Notes: generated from the letters alone by a model not told the origin. A DNA stretch of 64,000 nt from Chryseobacterium phosphatilyticum (GCF_002899825.2 NZ_PPED02000006.1:208997-272996), one strand, 5' to 3'. Positions 43,647 to 53,255 are shown, numbered from the stretch's first letter. Translations and numbers: made by a program.

Positions 43647-43871
43647 AGAAATAAAAATCATCCGTTAAGAAATGTTAAAATAAAACATTCATAAAATAGA
43701 ATTCATTTATTGATTGAAAATTATTTCTTAACTTAATAGTAGAATTTTTAAAGTTGAAAATGGAGAATTGAAATTTGAAAATTATTGCTCTTTAAAAATT
43801 AAAATTGGTAATTGTAGGGGTAAAACTTCATTTCTTATCCTATATCAATGACTCATATATGTCTCCTGTTC

Positions 43872-43879
43872 TAAATTTG
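43872..43879 (+). promoter_or_regulatory. -7 promoter element for the YceI gene
   Basis: TAAATTTG ending 29 nt before the ATG at 43909. Confidence 0.45.
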
Positions 43880-43908
43880 CAGTATCAATAACAATAAAAA
43901 ACAACACA

Positions 43909-44421
43909 ATGGCAACAAAATGGAACCTAGACCCAACGCATAGTGAAATTACTTTCAAAGTTAAACACATGATGATTTCTAATGTAAAAGGAAGCTTTAG
44001 AACTTTCACTGCAGAAATTGACGCTGAAGACGAATTTTTCGCTAATGCTAAAACAACAGCTACTATTCAGACTGATTCTGTCTTCACTAATAATACTGAC
44101 AGAGATAATCATTTAAAATCTGCAGAGTTCTTCAATGCTGAAACGTACCCTACTATTACTTTTGAATCTCAGCAACTGAATAATCAGATTGTTGGAAACC
44201 TTACCATCAACGGCATTACAAAGCCTGTAGAATTGGATGTAGATTTCGGAGGAATCAACGTTGACCCGTGGGGAAATACAAAAGCAGGTTTTTCTTTTGA
44301 AGGAAAAATCAGCAGAAAAGATTTTGGACTTAACTGGAATGCAGCTCTTGAAGCAGGAGGTGTAATGGTAAGTGATGATGTAAAAATAGCAGGAGAATTA
44401 CAGTTTGTAAAACAAGTGTAA
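43909..44421 (+). CDS. YceI-family lipid-binding-like protein, cytosolic form
   Basis: 170 residues covering the full YceI beta-barrel, from WNLDPTHSEITFKVKHMMISNVKGSF at the start to GEISR-like KISRKDFGLNWNAALEAGGVMVSDDV at the end. Family members bind polyisoprenoids or amphiphiles. There is no signal peptide, unlike E. coli YceI, so it is probably cytosolic. Single gene with its own promoter element and terminator. Confidence 0.93.
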   Translation: MATKWNLDPTHSEITFKVKHMMISNVKGSFRTFTAEIDAEDEFFANAKTTATIQTDSVFTNNTDRDNHLKSAEFFNAETYPTITFESQQLNNQIVGNLTINGITKPVELDVDFGGINVDPWGNTKAGFSFEGKISRKDFGLNWNAALEAGGVMVSDDVKIAGELQFVKQV

Positions 44422-44440
44422 TTTGATAACATATCATATA

Positions 44441-44484
44441 AAAAGGTTCAGGGATTTTACTAAAAAACCTTGAACCTTTTATTT
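44441..44484 (+). terminator. terminator of the YceI gene
   Basis: Stem AAAAGGTTCA (44441-44450) with its complement (44471-44480), extended inward by a bulged GC pair, followed by ATTTTTA. Confidence 0.85.
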
Positions 44485-44504
44485 TTAATAAATCTTTATT
44501 ACTT

Positions 44505-45332
44505 ATGAACTTACGTGATCTTCAAAGCATAAGCGAAAACTTCAACCCTACGCAAAGGATGCCGGTTTTATTTCTCGGACATGGGTCTCCTATGAATGCC
44601 ATTGAAGAAAATCAGTTTGTACAGGGATTCCGAAAAGCAGCTACAGAAATACCTAAGCCTAATGCTATATTGTGTATTTCTGCCCACTGGTATACGGACG
44701 GAACTTTTGTAACAGCCATGGAAATGCCCAAAACGATTCATGACTTTTACGGTTTTCCCAAAGCATTATTTGATGTGCAATATCCTGCTCCGGGCAGCCC
44801 GGAACTGGCTAAAGAGACTGCAGAACTTCTATTACCAACCATCGTGGAAGAAGACCACAACTGGGGGCTTGACCATGGTGCCTGGTCTGTCATTAAACAT
44901 ATGTATCCTGAAGCTGATATTCCTGTCATACAGCTAAGCATTGATCACACAAAACCTCCGCAATATCATTATGATCTGGCCAAACAGCTGAATAAACTTC
45001 GTGAAAAAGGTATCCTGATCATCGGGAGTGGAAACATTGTTCATAATTTACGTCTGATAGACTGGAAAAACATCAATACGGTAGGTGCCGGCTGGGATTG
45101 GGCTATCGAAGCCCGTGAAAAGACTAACAACTGGCTTCTGGAAGGTAATTTTCAAAATATTATCGATTATCATAAACAGGGAACATTCTTACAATATGCA
45201 GTACCTACTCCCGATCATTACCTCCCTTTAATTTATACTTTAGGATTAAAGGACAGATCTGAAGAACTGACATTATTTAATGATGAACTCATTGGAGGCT
45301 CATTAAGTATGACGAGTGTAAGAATCGGATAA
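44505..45332 (+). CDS. ygiD: YgiD-type extradiol ring-cleavage dioxygenase (4,5-DOPA dioxygenase family)
   Basis: 275 residues, LigB-superfamily class III. Likely metal ligands are the His of FLGHGSPMNAI (about 24-34), of CISAHWYTDG (about 60-69) and near DHNWGLDHGAWSVIKHMYP (about 111-130). Bacterial YgiD opens catechol rings such as L-DOPA; the native substrate is unknown. The gap from the yceI gene contains a terminator, so it is transcribed separately. Confidence 0.88.
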   Translation: MNLRDLQSISENFNPTQRMPVLFLGHGSPMNAIEENQFVQGFRKAATEIPKPNAILCISAHWYTDGTFVTAMEMPKTIHDFYGFPKALFDVQYPAPGSPELAKETAELLLPTIVEEDHNWGLDHGAWSVIKHMYPEADIPVIQLSIDHTKPPQYHYDLAKQLNKLREKGILIIGSGNIVHNLRLIDWKNINTVGAGWDWAIEAREKTNNWLLEGNFQNIIDYHKQGTFLQYAVPTPDHYLPLIYTLGLKDRSEELTLFNDELIGGSLSMTSVRIG

Positions 45333-45360
45333 AAGAAATATAGTTACCTGTTTAAAAATA

Positions 45361-45399
45361 AAAAAGGAAATACCTCAGCTGAAGTATTTCCTTTTTTTA
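45361..45399. terminator. bidirectional terminator
   Basis: A 13-bp stem (AAAAAGGAAATAC with its complement), A-rich before and T-rich after, between two convergent genes. Confidence 0.9.
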
Positions 45400-45416
45400 T
45401 CTATCGTTATGAGTTT

Positions 45417-46898
45417 TTATTGAACAGCTTGCAATACATTAATATTGCCATACCCGTAGCTGGAATTAACATTTGAATAGTAGGTGGAAGACTGTCTCAT
45501 TTTATTCAGTACCTGATCTCTTGTCCAGGAAGGATTTTTCGCCCATACCAAAGCAGCAATTCCTGCTGTAGCTGCTGTAGCGACTGAAGAACCTCCAACA
45601 TAGTCAGACTGTCCATTGTAATAACTTAACACAGGAACTGTACTTCCCGAAGCTCTTTCCATCTGGAAAGTGAAGTCAATCTGGCTCCCTGAATGGCATA
45701 CATCACATTTCTGATTCGATGTTCCTTCCTTAACTCCTGTTATCGCCTGCGTTTCTGGCATCCAAGCAGGGAAAATAACGCCAACAAAACTAGTGAAGCT
45801 TGTAGATGTTCCTCCTGCACAGAAAATTAACTTTCCTTTGCTATACGCATATTTTACTGCGTCTTCAATTTTTCCTACTGAAAAGATATGCCCCATTGAC
45901 ATAGAAATAATCTTTACATTTGCATTATTACCCAATTCTGTGAATGCAGTTTTTACCCCATTCTGCTCAGCAGAAGTTTCCAATACTACATTTTCCGCTG
46001 CTCTGTAAGCAATCAGGTTAGCATTATATGCAACTCCTACAGGGAGTCCTGTATTATTTCTTGGTGCAGTCATTACTGAAGCCATTTTGGTTCCATGCCC
46101 GCATTGGTCAGCTGAACCGTCTGAATTGAATGCTCCGAATTTAGTGATGGTTCTTCCTGAAGAAGCTCCATTATTAAAACTATTCCCCAACAACGTCTGT
46201 TCTGGAGAAACTCCCGTATCTACAAGACCGATTGTCACTCCCGCACCTGTACTGTAGTTCCAGGCCTCAGGGATATTATGTTTGGCAAAAGCCCAGGGAA
46301 TTTTTGCGCCTGGCGTGGTTGAAGTGTAATCTGCCGCATTTAATGTTGTAGAAGAGAAACCACATCCCGAAGAACCGCTGCCTGAAGATTTTGAAGCTAA
46401 ATTGTATTTATCTTCGATTTCAAAATAATGGTAATCTGCAGGTTCTACATATCTGATAGTCTTCATCTGGCGAAGAGCTGTTAAGGTCTCTTCTTTTTCG
46501 ATTATAACGTCCATCTGATTCAGATATTTGTCAGAAGTAAGAAGAAATCGTGTAGGTTCTATCCCTTCATTTTTTTTAATGACGGATAAAATCTCATCCT
46601 CTATGGCCTTATTCTCCGGTGATTTACTTCTGTCGAAATCATCCTTTGAGGAACCAAATCCAATAGATACCATTCTGTTTCCCCTAGAAACGGCACTCCA
46701 CAAAAAGTGATCTGATTCATTACTCCAATTAAAAGCACCTTCGGTTTTGATAGACTGATTGATTCTCTCATTGATCTGCTTTTCCGTCAACGGATCTTTC
46801 TGAGACATTTCAATCTTTGGATTTTCATTTTGAAGTTCATCCCTGGTACAGGAATTTAAAGCAATACATAATGCCAATAGGAATACGCTTTTTTTCAT
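45417..46898 (-). CDS. subtilisin-like S8 peptidase lipoprotein
   Basis: 493 residues. Signal peptide with a lipobox (ALNSC at about 13-17), so likely lipid-anchored. A pro-region of about 150 residues is followed by the catalytic domain: Asp in IGLVDTGVS (near 225), His in CGHGTKMAS (near 263) and Ser in GGSSVATAATAG (near 433). There is no type IX sorting domain. It would digest extracellular or periplasmic proteins, perhaps for nutrient supply. Monocistronic. Confidence 0.92.
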   Translation of the reverse strand: MKKSVFLLALCIALNSCTRDELQNENPKIEMSQKDPLTEKQINERINQSIKTEGAFNWSNESDHFLWSAVSRGNRMVSIGFGSSKDDFDRSKSPENKAIEDEILSVIKKNEGIEPTRFLLTSDKYLNQMDVIIEKEETLTALRQMKTIRYVEPADYHYFEIEDKYNLASKSSGSGSSGCGFSSTTLNAADYTSTTPGAKIPWAFAKHNIPEAWNYSTGAGVTIGLVDTGVSPEQTLLGNSFNNGASSGRTITKFGAFNSDGSADQCGHGTKMASVMTAPRNNTGLPVGVAYNANLIAYRAAENVVLETSAEQNGVKTAFTELGNNANVKIISMSMGHIFSVGKIEDAVKYAYSKGKLIFCAGGTSTSFTSFVGVIFPAWMPETQAITGVKEGTSNQKCDVCHSGSQIDFTFQMERASGSTVPVLSYYNGQSDYVGGSSVATAATAGIAALVWAKNPSWTRDQVLNKMRQSSTYYSNVNSSYGYGNINVLQAVQ

Positions 46899-47052
46899 AT
46901 GTTATAATTTTGGTTGTGAACCACAATATAACACTTTACCGGGAATTACAGAATCTAAAAAAGTGAATTTAGCATTAAATAAACATTAAAACACATTAAA
47001 TAAACATTATTAAACATAAAATATTAACAAAAACATAACACTAAGAAGAAAA

Positions 47053-47499
47053 TCACAATACTTTCTCATAACAGACACTCTTCTCTACTCCAATATATGG
47101 ATCATAATTAGAAATCCTGTAAAACCCACTTTTCTCATATACAGAAATAGCATTATGCAGTTCTGATGAAGTTTCTAAAACTGCTTTTTCAAATCCCAAT
47201 TCCTTACCCCAGCCCTCCAATGCCGTTACAATTGCGGAAGCTAATCCTCTTTTCCTGAATTTGGGATCTGTATACATTCTTTTAATTTCAACGGTGTCTC
47301 CTGAAAAAGGTTTAAATGCACCGCATGCTGCCGGAATTCCATCAATATAAATAACAATACAGTTTTTAAGAGTATCAATTCTATTAAATTGGTTAAAGAA
47401 ATCATGATCATCACCGTTGTGTTCTGCTAAAGTGGCATCAAGATTTTTTACTAAATTTTGAAAGTCTGAATGAGTAGAATCAAGTCTTTTTATCGTCAT
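47053..47499 (-). CDS. GNAT family N-acetyltransferase
   Basis: 148 residues from the chosen ATG. The acetyl-CoA loop reads RKRGLASAIVTALEGWGKELGFEKAVLETSSE, and EIKRMYTDPKFR precedes it. The substrate is unknown. The frame extends to 47526 but that start would fall into the terminator of hutH upstream, so 47499 is preferred. It follows hutH on the same strand but is separated by that terminator. Confidence 0.88.
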   Translation of the reverse strand: MTIKRLDSTHSDFQNLVKNLDATLAEHNGDDHDFFNQFNRIDTLKNCIVIYIDGIPAACGAFKPFSGDTVEIKRMYTDPKFRKRGLASAIVTALEGWGKELGFEKAVLETSSELHNAISVYEKSGFYRISNYDPYIGVEKSVCYEKVL

Positions 47500-47524
47500 A
47501 TAATTTAGATTAAATAAGTAAAAC

Positions 47525-47553
47525 AAAAAAAGCTCCTTTTGGAAGCTTTTTTT
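47525..47553 (-). terminator. terminator of hutH
   Basis: A 9-10 bp stem (AAAAAAGCT with its complement) and T-runs on both strands, 9 nt after the hutH stop on the minus strand. Confidence 0.85.
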
Positions 47554-47561
47554 ATATAAAA

Positions 47562-49049
47562 TTAGTTTACAATAAATTTTCTATCGTTGATCAGTTCTGC
47601 TATGGCCAGCATATCTTTACCGATAAGCCTGTCATCTTCAAGCTTGGTCACCTTAGAACGAAGAATCGCAAAATTATCTTCAATCACTTTGGAGCATTTT
47701 GAAGGTCTTCTGAATTCTAATCCCTGAGCTGCAAACATCAACTCAACAGCTAAAATATTGACTAAATTCCCCAGAACCTGGTTAAATTTCCTTCCAGAAA
47801 TACTTCCCATAGAAACATGGTCTTCCTGCCCCAAACTTGTAGGGATAGAATCTGCTGATGCAGGGAAACATAATGTTTTGTTCTCTGTAACCAATGCTGC
47901 TGAAGTATATTGAGGAATCATAAAGCCAGAATTCAAACCTGAGCTTTCCGTTAATAGTCTAGGAAGTCCGTATTTACCTTCCAACAGCAGGTAACTTCTT
48001 CTGTCTGAAATATTTCCTAACTCAGCTGCTGCCAATGTTGCATAGTCTAAAGGCAAAGCCATTAATTGCCCGTGGAAATTACCTCCGGAAATAGATTCTT
48101 CAGCACTTAATACAATTGGATTGTCTGTCACTGAATTTAACTCTGTTTCCGCCATATTTTTAAGATGTTCAAAAGCATTTCTGCTTGCTCCATGAACTTG
48201 CGGTACACATCTCATAGAATATGGATCCTGAACTCTTTCGCAATCTTCGTGCGCTTTCATATTCTGTGATCCTTTTAAAAATTTAAGCATTCTCGCCGCT
48301 ACTTTTTTACTTCCTTCAAAAGGTCTGATGTCGTGCAACTCTTTTTTGAAAGGACTTTCGGAGCCTCTGTACGCTTCAATACTCATGGCTGCTGTCATGT
48401 CTGCAAGATCCAGTAAATATTCAAATTTTTCTAACCCTTTGATTGCATGAGCCAAAATAAACTGGGTACCATTAATTAGTCCCAATCCTTCTTTTGGTCC
48501 TAAAGCCAGGGGTTCAAGATGATGTTTTTCCAGCACTGCCATTGTTTCAGAAATCTGATCACCATCCCAAACCTGTCCGAGCCCTAGCAATGGTAATACA
48601 AGGTGAGCTAACGGAGCAAGGTCTCCTGAAGCTCCTACAGATCCTTGTTCCGGGACTACAGGGATGATATCTTTTTCAAGCATCAGGATCAGTCTCTCAA
48701 TTACATCCAGAGAAACCCCTGAAAATCCTTTTGATAAAGCATGAACTTTAGCGATCATCATGATCTTGGAAAATTCTTTATTAATGGGTTTCCCTACTCC
48801 TACAGCATGAGAAATGATTAAGTTGTACTGTAACTGTGCTGTTTCATCGGCAGATATTTTCGTATCGCACAGTGGTCCAAACCCTGTATTGATACCATAT
48901 ACACATCTGTCGGATTCAACTATTTTCTGTACGTTTTTCTGAGATTTTAAAATTTGTTCTTTTGCTGCTTTATTCAGCTTGGCTTTATTAGGTTTTTTAC
49001 ATATTTCCAGAACATCATGGAAAGTAAAAACATCTACTCCGTATATCAT
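47562..49049 (-). CDS. hutH: histidine ammonia-lyase
   Basis: 495 residues. Removes ammonia from histidine to give urocanate. Ala-Ser-Gly at 140-142 (in GSVGASGDLAPLAH) forms the MIO electrophile, and YGINTGFG (51-58) is the family start motif. Residues 80-81 are Ser-His, the pair typical for histidine specificity; tyrosine and phenylalanine lyases have His or Phe at the first position. No other hut genes are adjacent, so the rest of the pathway must lie elsewhere. Confidence 0.93.
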   Translation of the reverse strand: MIYGVDVFTFHDVLEICKKPNKAKLNKAAKEQILKSQKNVQKIVESDRCVYGINTGFGPLCDTKISADETAQLQYNLIISHAVGVGKPINKEFSKIMMIAKVHALSKGFSGVSLDVIERLILMLEKDIIPVVPEQGSVGASGDLAPLAHLVLPLLGLGQVWDGDQISETMAVLEKHHLEPLALGPKEGLGLINGTQFILAHAIKGLEKFEYLLDLADMTAAMSIEAYRGSESPFKKELHDIRPFEGSKKVAARMLKFLKGSQNMKAHEDCERVQDPYSMRCVPQVHGASRNAFEHLKNMAETELNSVTDNPIVLSAEESISGGNFHGQLMALPLDYATLAAAELGNISDRRSYLLLEGKYGLPRLLTESSGLNSGFMIPQYTSAALVTENKTLCFPASADSIPTSLGQEDHVSMGSISGRKFNQVLGNLVNILAVELMFAAQGLEFRRPSKCSKVIEDNFAILRSKVTKLEDDRLIGKDMLAIAELINDRKFIVN

Positions 49050-49177
49050 TTCTAAAAAATTTCCTTAAAATTAAGCATTTAACAATAATTGGAAAAACTT
49101 ATTTTCAATCTTATATATTTTTTAGAATGATATAATTAATTGATTATTTTTATTGCCTAAATAAAAAACAATAATAC

Positions 49178-49939
49178 ATGAGACCCAAAACTTTACTGCT
49201 GGCTCTATGCGTTGCAGGAACTTCTACCTTCGCGCAGAAAGTAAAATATTCTAAAGAGGATATTAAAAAGATGGAGACTTACCTTTTTAATGAAGGTTTT
49301 AACACGCCATCTCCTAAGAAAACATCAACCATCATTTTAAAAGACGGAAATACTTACAAAGGATTCTGCAATAAAATTGAAACCAAAAAAGGACAGGTTT
49401 ACGAAGTCGCTATTAAAGATAGTGTGACCAAAAAGAGCAGTACTTTTAATGCGGATCAAATCAGTGAAATGTATGTATACCCAAGCAATGCAGAAAAAGT
49501 GGCAAAGGTTGCAAAATACATGGGAAATATCAGAAATTTCGGAACAAAAAAACTCACAAAAAACACCAACAACGACCGTATCTATTTTGTGAATCAAACC
49601 GTTTCTTTAAAGAATAAAAAAGATGATAAAGAATTCCTGATGCAGGTTATCAACCCTGGATTCGACGATATTATTGCGGTATACCATGATCCGAGAGCTA
49701 AAGAAACCGGTGGGTTTTCTGTGATGGGTTCTCCACAGCTTGGAGGTGGTGTTATCAAATCCTATTATGTAAAAAAGGGCGATAAGGTGATGTGGCTTCA
49801 CAAAGATGATTTTGAAGACAATTATGACTTTCTTTTCGGAGATAATCAGGAATTCATGAAAAAATATCCAAAAAATTCGGTGGAATGGGATTATTTTAGT
49901 TTCCTTGTGAGTGAATATACAGCGATGAACAACCGATAA
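49178..49939 (+). CDS. secreted protein of unknown function
   Basis: 253 residues with a signal peptide (MRPKTLLLALCVAGTSTFAQ). The mature protein is Lys-rich and mixed alpha/beta; it has no Cys-rich or repeat region and no type IX sorting tail. Segments ILKDGNTYKGFCNKIETKKG (about 49-68) and GVIKSYYVKKGDKVMWLHKDDF look like beta hairpins. I recognise no family. It is divergent from hutH and upstream of uvrC, from which a terminator separates it. Confidence 0.75.
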   Translation: MRPKTLLLALCVAGTSTFAQKVKYSKEDIKKMETYLFNEGFNTPSPKKTSTIILKDGNTYKGFCNKIETKKGQVYEVAIKDSVTKKSSTFNADQISEMYVYPSNAEKVAKVAKYMGNIRNFGTKKLTKNTNNDRIYFVNQTVSLKNKKDDKEFLMQVINPGFDDIIAVYHDPRAKETGGFSVMGSPQLGGGVIKSYYVKKGDKVMWLHKDDFEDNYDFLFGDNQEFMKKYPKNSVEWDYFSFLVSEYTAMNNR

Positions 49940-49962
49940 AATTACTTTAAACAAATAATTTT

Positions 49963-49996
49963 AAACCTGTGGAATGATCTGCAGGTTTTCTTTTTT
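49963..49996 (+). terminator. terminator of the secreted protein gene
   Basis: Stem AAACCTG with its complement (extended by G-T pairs), followed by TTTTCTTTTTT, 24 nt after the stop. Confidence 0.75.
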
Positions 49997-50014
49997 AAAT
50001 CTGGAAAGTTTCCT

Positions 50015-50022
50015 TAATTTTG
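50015..50022 (+). promoter_or_regulatory. -7 element directly before uvrC
   Basis: TAATTTTG ends only 4 nt before the ATG at 50027. If real, transcription would start at or just inside the first codon, giving a leaderless mRNA. Confidence 0.4.
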
Positions 50023-50026
50023 TTAT

Positions 50027-51820
50027 ATGAATCCTTCTTTAGAGTTACAGCTCAAAACATTACCATCCGAACCGGGCGTTTATCGTTATTATGATAAAAA
50101 TGATCAGCTATTGTATGTGGGTAAAGCTAAACATTTAAAAAAGAGGGTACTCTCCTATTTCAATAAAAATCTGTCAGGGTACAGGATTAAAATAATGGTC
50201 AGTAAAATCCAACGTCTGGAAACGACCATTGTCAACAGTGAGTATGATGCGCTTCTTTTGGAAAACAATCTGATTAAAGAGCATCAGCCATTTTACAATG
50301 TCATGTTGAAAGATGACAAAACCTATCCCTGGATCTGCATCAAAAATGAAGATTTCCCAAGGATTTTTCTCACCAGAAATAAAATTAAAGACGGCTCGGA
50401 ATATTATGGTCCGTATGCAAAAGTACGTCCGGCCAAAATTTTACTGGACACCATTAAGCATATTTACAAGCTAAGAACCTGTAATCTGAATCTTTCTCCC
50501 GCAAAAATAGCGGATGGAAAATACAAAGTCTGCCTGGAATATCATATCAAAAACTGCGAGGGCCCCTGTGAAGATCTTGAAAGTAAGGAAGACTATGATG
50601 AAAAGATAGATGCCATCCGAGGAATCATTAAAGGAGATTTCCGTAAAGCAAAAGATTATCTGGTGAATCAAATGATGAAGCTGGCTTCTAATCTTCAGTT
50701 CGAGGAAGCCCAGGTCATTAAAGAAAGACTCGATATCCTTGAAGATTATCAGGCAAAAAACACAGTGGTTAATCCTAATATTGACGATGTAGACGTATTC
50801 GGAATGACCAGTGATGAAACGGCGGCTTATGTCAATTTCTTTAAAATCAGAAATGGTAATATCATCCAGAGTTTCACGACAGAAATTAAAAAAATTCTTG
50901 AAGAAAGTGATGAGGATATTATGGAGGAGGCTTTGATCGAGATCAGACAAAAATTTGGATCCGATTCAAAAGAGGTTCTGCTTCCCTTCCATCTTTCTGT
51001 AGAAATTCCCAATGTAAAGCTGATTGTTCCTAAAGTAGGAGATAAAAAAAGAATTGTAGAGCTTTCGGAAAAAAATGCAAAAGAATACCGTCTGGAAAAA
51101 TTAAAACAGGTTCAGATTGTAGACCCTGAAAGGCATACCAACAGAATTATGGCAGAAATGCAGAAATTGTTGAGAATGCCTGTAGAACCAAGGCATATTG
51201 AAGGTTTTGATAATTCCAATATTCAGGGAACGAATCCTGTATCCGCTTGTGTAGTTTTTAAAGACGGAAAACCAAGCAAAGCCGATTACAGAATCTTTCA
51301 TCCCAAGACAGTAGAAGGTCCTAATGATTTTGCCACCATGGAAGAGGTCATATATCGACGCTATAAAAGGATGCTTGACGAAGGAGAAAGTTTGCCCCAA
51401 CTGATTCTTATTGATGGAGGGAAAGGTCAGTTATCCTCTTCAGTAAAAAGCTTGAAACTATTGGGCCTGTATGGCAAAATTACTATTGTAGGAATTGCAA
51501 AACGACTGGAAGAAATTTTCTTCCCAGAAGATCCTATTCCTCTATATCTTGATAAAAAGTCCGAAACCTTAAAGATTCTTCAAAGGGTGAGAGATGAAGC
51601 ACACCGTTTTGGGGTAAAACATCACAGAACCCGAAGAAAAAATTCTACCATCAAATCCGAATTGGAAGAAATTCCGGGAGTTGGCGAAAAAACAATAGAA
51701 TTACTGTTATCAAAACTTAAATCTGTGAAAAGGATTAAAGAATCCAATCTGGAAACATTAGAAGAAATTCTCGGTAAAACTAAAGCTAAAATGATCTGGA
51801 CATTTTTCAATGCAAACTAA
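50027..51820 (+). CDS. uvrC: UvrABC excinuclease subunit C
   Basis: 597 residues, normal. Makes the two incisions in nucleotide excision repair. The N-terminal GIY-YIG nuclease has GVYRYYD...LLYVGKAKHLKKR (about 17-40). The UVR domain (EEAQVIKERLDILEDY) is near 227-242. The RNase H-like endonuclease includes GFDNSNIQGTNPVSACVVF and LILIDGGKGQL. The C-terminal helix-hairpin-helix has IPGVGEKTIELLLSKLKSV. Complete and without frameshifts. Confidence 0.96.
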   Translation: MNPSLELQLKTLPSEPGVYRYYDKNDQLLYVGKAKHLKKRVLSYFNKNLSGYRIKIMVSKIQRLETTIVNSEYDALLLENNLIKEHQPFYNVMLKDDKTYPWICIKNEDFPRIFLTRNKIKDGSEYYGPYAKVRPAKILLDTIKHIYKLRTCNLNLSPAKIADGKYKVCLEYHIKNCEGPCEDLESKEDYDEKIDAIRGIIKGDFRKAKDYLVNQMMKLASNLQFEEAQVIKERLDILEDYQAKNTVVNPNIDDVDVFGMTSDETAAYVNFFKIRNGNIIQSFTTEIKKILEESDEDIMEEALIEIRQKFGSDSKEVLLPFHLSVEIPNVKLIVPKVGDKKRIVELSEKNAKEYRLEKLKQVQIVDPERHTNRIMAEMQKLLRMPVEPRHIEGFDNSNIQGTNPVSACVVFKDGKPSKADYRIFHPKTVEGPNDFATMEEVIYRRYKRMLDEGESLPQLILIDGGKGQLSSSVKSLKLLGLYGKITIVGIAKRLEEIFFPEDPIPLYLDKKSETLKILQRVRDEAHRFGVKHHRTRRKNSTIKSELEEIPGVGEKTIELLLSKLKSVKRIKESNLETLEEILGKTKAKMIWTFFNAN

Positions 51821-52069
51821 TATTTTCTTTAATTTCACCTATCATTTTACTCTTGCATCCATTTTTTGGACATTTTTCATATAAAAATAGGTTAAAGTCC
51901 TAAAAAAAATATCTTTAAAAATTAGCATTACTAAAAAAGTCCTGAGTAATTCTATTGTATTTTTTTAAAAAAAATCATACAAAATGTAAATATCTATCAA
52001 TATTTTCCCATAATAGTGAATTATTATTTTTTTTCTTACTTTACTGCTGTTAATTTAAAAATCACAATT

Positions 52070-52849
52070 ATGAGAACACATTTCTACTTTGCAAATTTAT
52101 TTGCCCTTTTAATTTCGCTGACTTTCGTTTCTTTTGCCCATGGACAAACCTACTGCAATCCTACATATCCCATGGGATGCAGTAATTGGAGAATGACTAA
52201 GGTAGCAATACCTCAGGCCAATTTTACTGATTCATCCTTTAGCTCATCAAATTGCTCACAGCCTGATAAGACCTCCACTATTATCAATATGAGTGCCAGT
52301 TCTACTTATGATATCAGTGTGACCACTACAGGATGGATTTCTTGTGGTGTTGCTATAGATTTTAACCAGAACGGAAACTTTAATGATGCAGGTGAAACTT
52401 TGTATATGCCGAACTATGCAGCGAACAATCCTAACACCTATTCCGGAAATTTTACAATTCCTTCGTCTGTAAACCCTGGAAGCTATAGAATGAGAATCTG
52501 GAACCGTGAAGCAAATTCAGGCTCCGGTCAATCAGCTTGTGGTAGTTATAACTATGGTACCTGGGTAGACTACACTGTAAATATTACTACTCTGCTCTCT
52601 ACTTCAGAAGCTTTGTTGGCGAAAACTAAAGTGTATCCAAATCCTGTATCTGACATTCTCAATATTGAAGATAGTAATACAATACAGTCTGTTGAAATTT
52701 ATGATTTTAATGGTAAACTAGTAAGAAACGACTTGTCTCTCAATAAAAAGAAAATATCTGTCAGCCTTTCTAATTTAGTTTCTGGTGCTTACACCGCAAA
52801 AATAAAAAGTGCTAAGGGAGCTAAAACTCTTAAGTTCATCAAAAAATAA
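52070..52849 (+). CDS. secreted GEVED-domain protein with type IX sorting tail
   Basis: About 259 residues from the ATG at 52070. Signal peptide (ends AHGQ), then one GEVED domain (about 80-180) with the Asp/Asn-rich IDFNQNGNFNDAGE turn. The last 75 residues are a type A type IX sorting domain: KVYPNPVSDILNI, SVEIYDFNGKLV and SGAYTAKI...KTLKFIKK. It should be exported across the outer membrane and attached to the surface or released. There is no catalytic domain; GEVED proteins are often adhesins or accompany enzymes. Confidence 0.9.
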   Translation: MRTHFYFANLFALLISLTFVSFAHGQTYCNPTYPMGCSNWRMTKVAIPQANFTDSSFSSSNCSQPDKTSTIINMSASSTYDISVTTTGWISCGVAIDFNQNGNFNDAGETLYMPNYAANNPNTYSGNFTIPSSVNPGSYRMRIWNREANSGSGQSACGSYNYGTWVDYTVNITTLLSTSEALLAKTKVYPNPVSDILNIEDSNTIQSVEIYDFNGKLVRNDLSLNKKKISVSLSNLVSGAYTAKIKSAKGAKTLKFIKK

Positions 52850-52870
52850 TCGCTTTGTATACGATGTATT

Positions 52871-52897
52871 AACCGCCTTACTGTATAGGCGGTTTTT
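52871..52897 (+). terminator. terminator of the GEVED protein gene
   Basis: Stem AACCGCC with its complement GGCGGTT, followed by TTTTA, 22 nt after the stop. Confidence 0.85.
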
Positions 52898-53206
52898 ATA
52901 TTTTTCTCAAGGTTGAGTTTCAAAATTGAATTTTATTTCTTATTGTATCAAAAAAAGACAAAAACACACAAATACTGATAAACAACATTAATACAATAAT
53001 AATAAATGCATTAAAGTAAAAAATTATCTTAAAATTAACAATATTTATATTTTTTATCGTAAATTAGTAATATCATTAAACAATATAAACTGTAGATGAT
53101 ACACTATCATTGAAATAATAATGAACACTAATAAATACAATTACAACAAATAAGGATGAAGAGGTCGTAATCAGCTTCTAAAAAACACATCATCATATTA
53201 AAAACG

Positions 53207-53235
53207 AATAAGCTCTTTTTCAAGAGCTTATTTTA
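53207..53235 (-). terminator. terminator of the secreted protein gene on the minus strand
   Basis: A perfect stem AATAAGCTCTT with its complement (53207-53232), AT-rich on both sides, 24 nt past the minus-strand stop. Confidence 0.75.
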
Positions 53236-53255
53236 TATTGTATATATTCTAAAAT

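Larger units (their letters stand above)
43620..43908. other. divergent promoter region with a degenerate repeat
   Basis: 289 bp between the S9 peptidase and yceI genes. Contains a -7 element on each strand (43639-43646 minus, 43872-43879 plus). The middle (about 43753-43785) reads GTTGAAAATGGAGAATTGAAATTTGAAAATT, a purine-rich degenerate repeat that recurs near 63811-63830. No coding frame. Confidence 0.5.
52850..53255. other. intergenic region between convergent genes, about 400 bp
   Basis: Holds two terminators, at 52871-52897 and 53207-53235. The 310 bp between them are extremely AT-rich, with no frame above 20 codons and no clear promoter. Confidence 0.6.

Noticed and set aside
47562..49049. 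Tyrosine or phenylalanine ammonia-lyase instead of HutH
   Set aside because: The selectivity position is Ser-His (residues 80-81), as in histidine lyases, rather than His or Phe at the first position.
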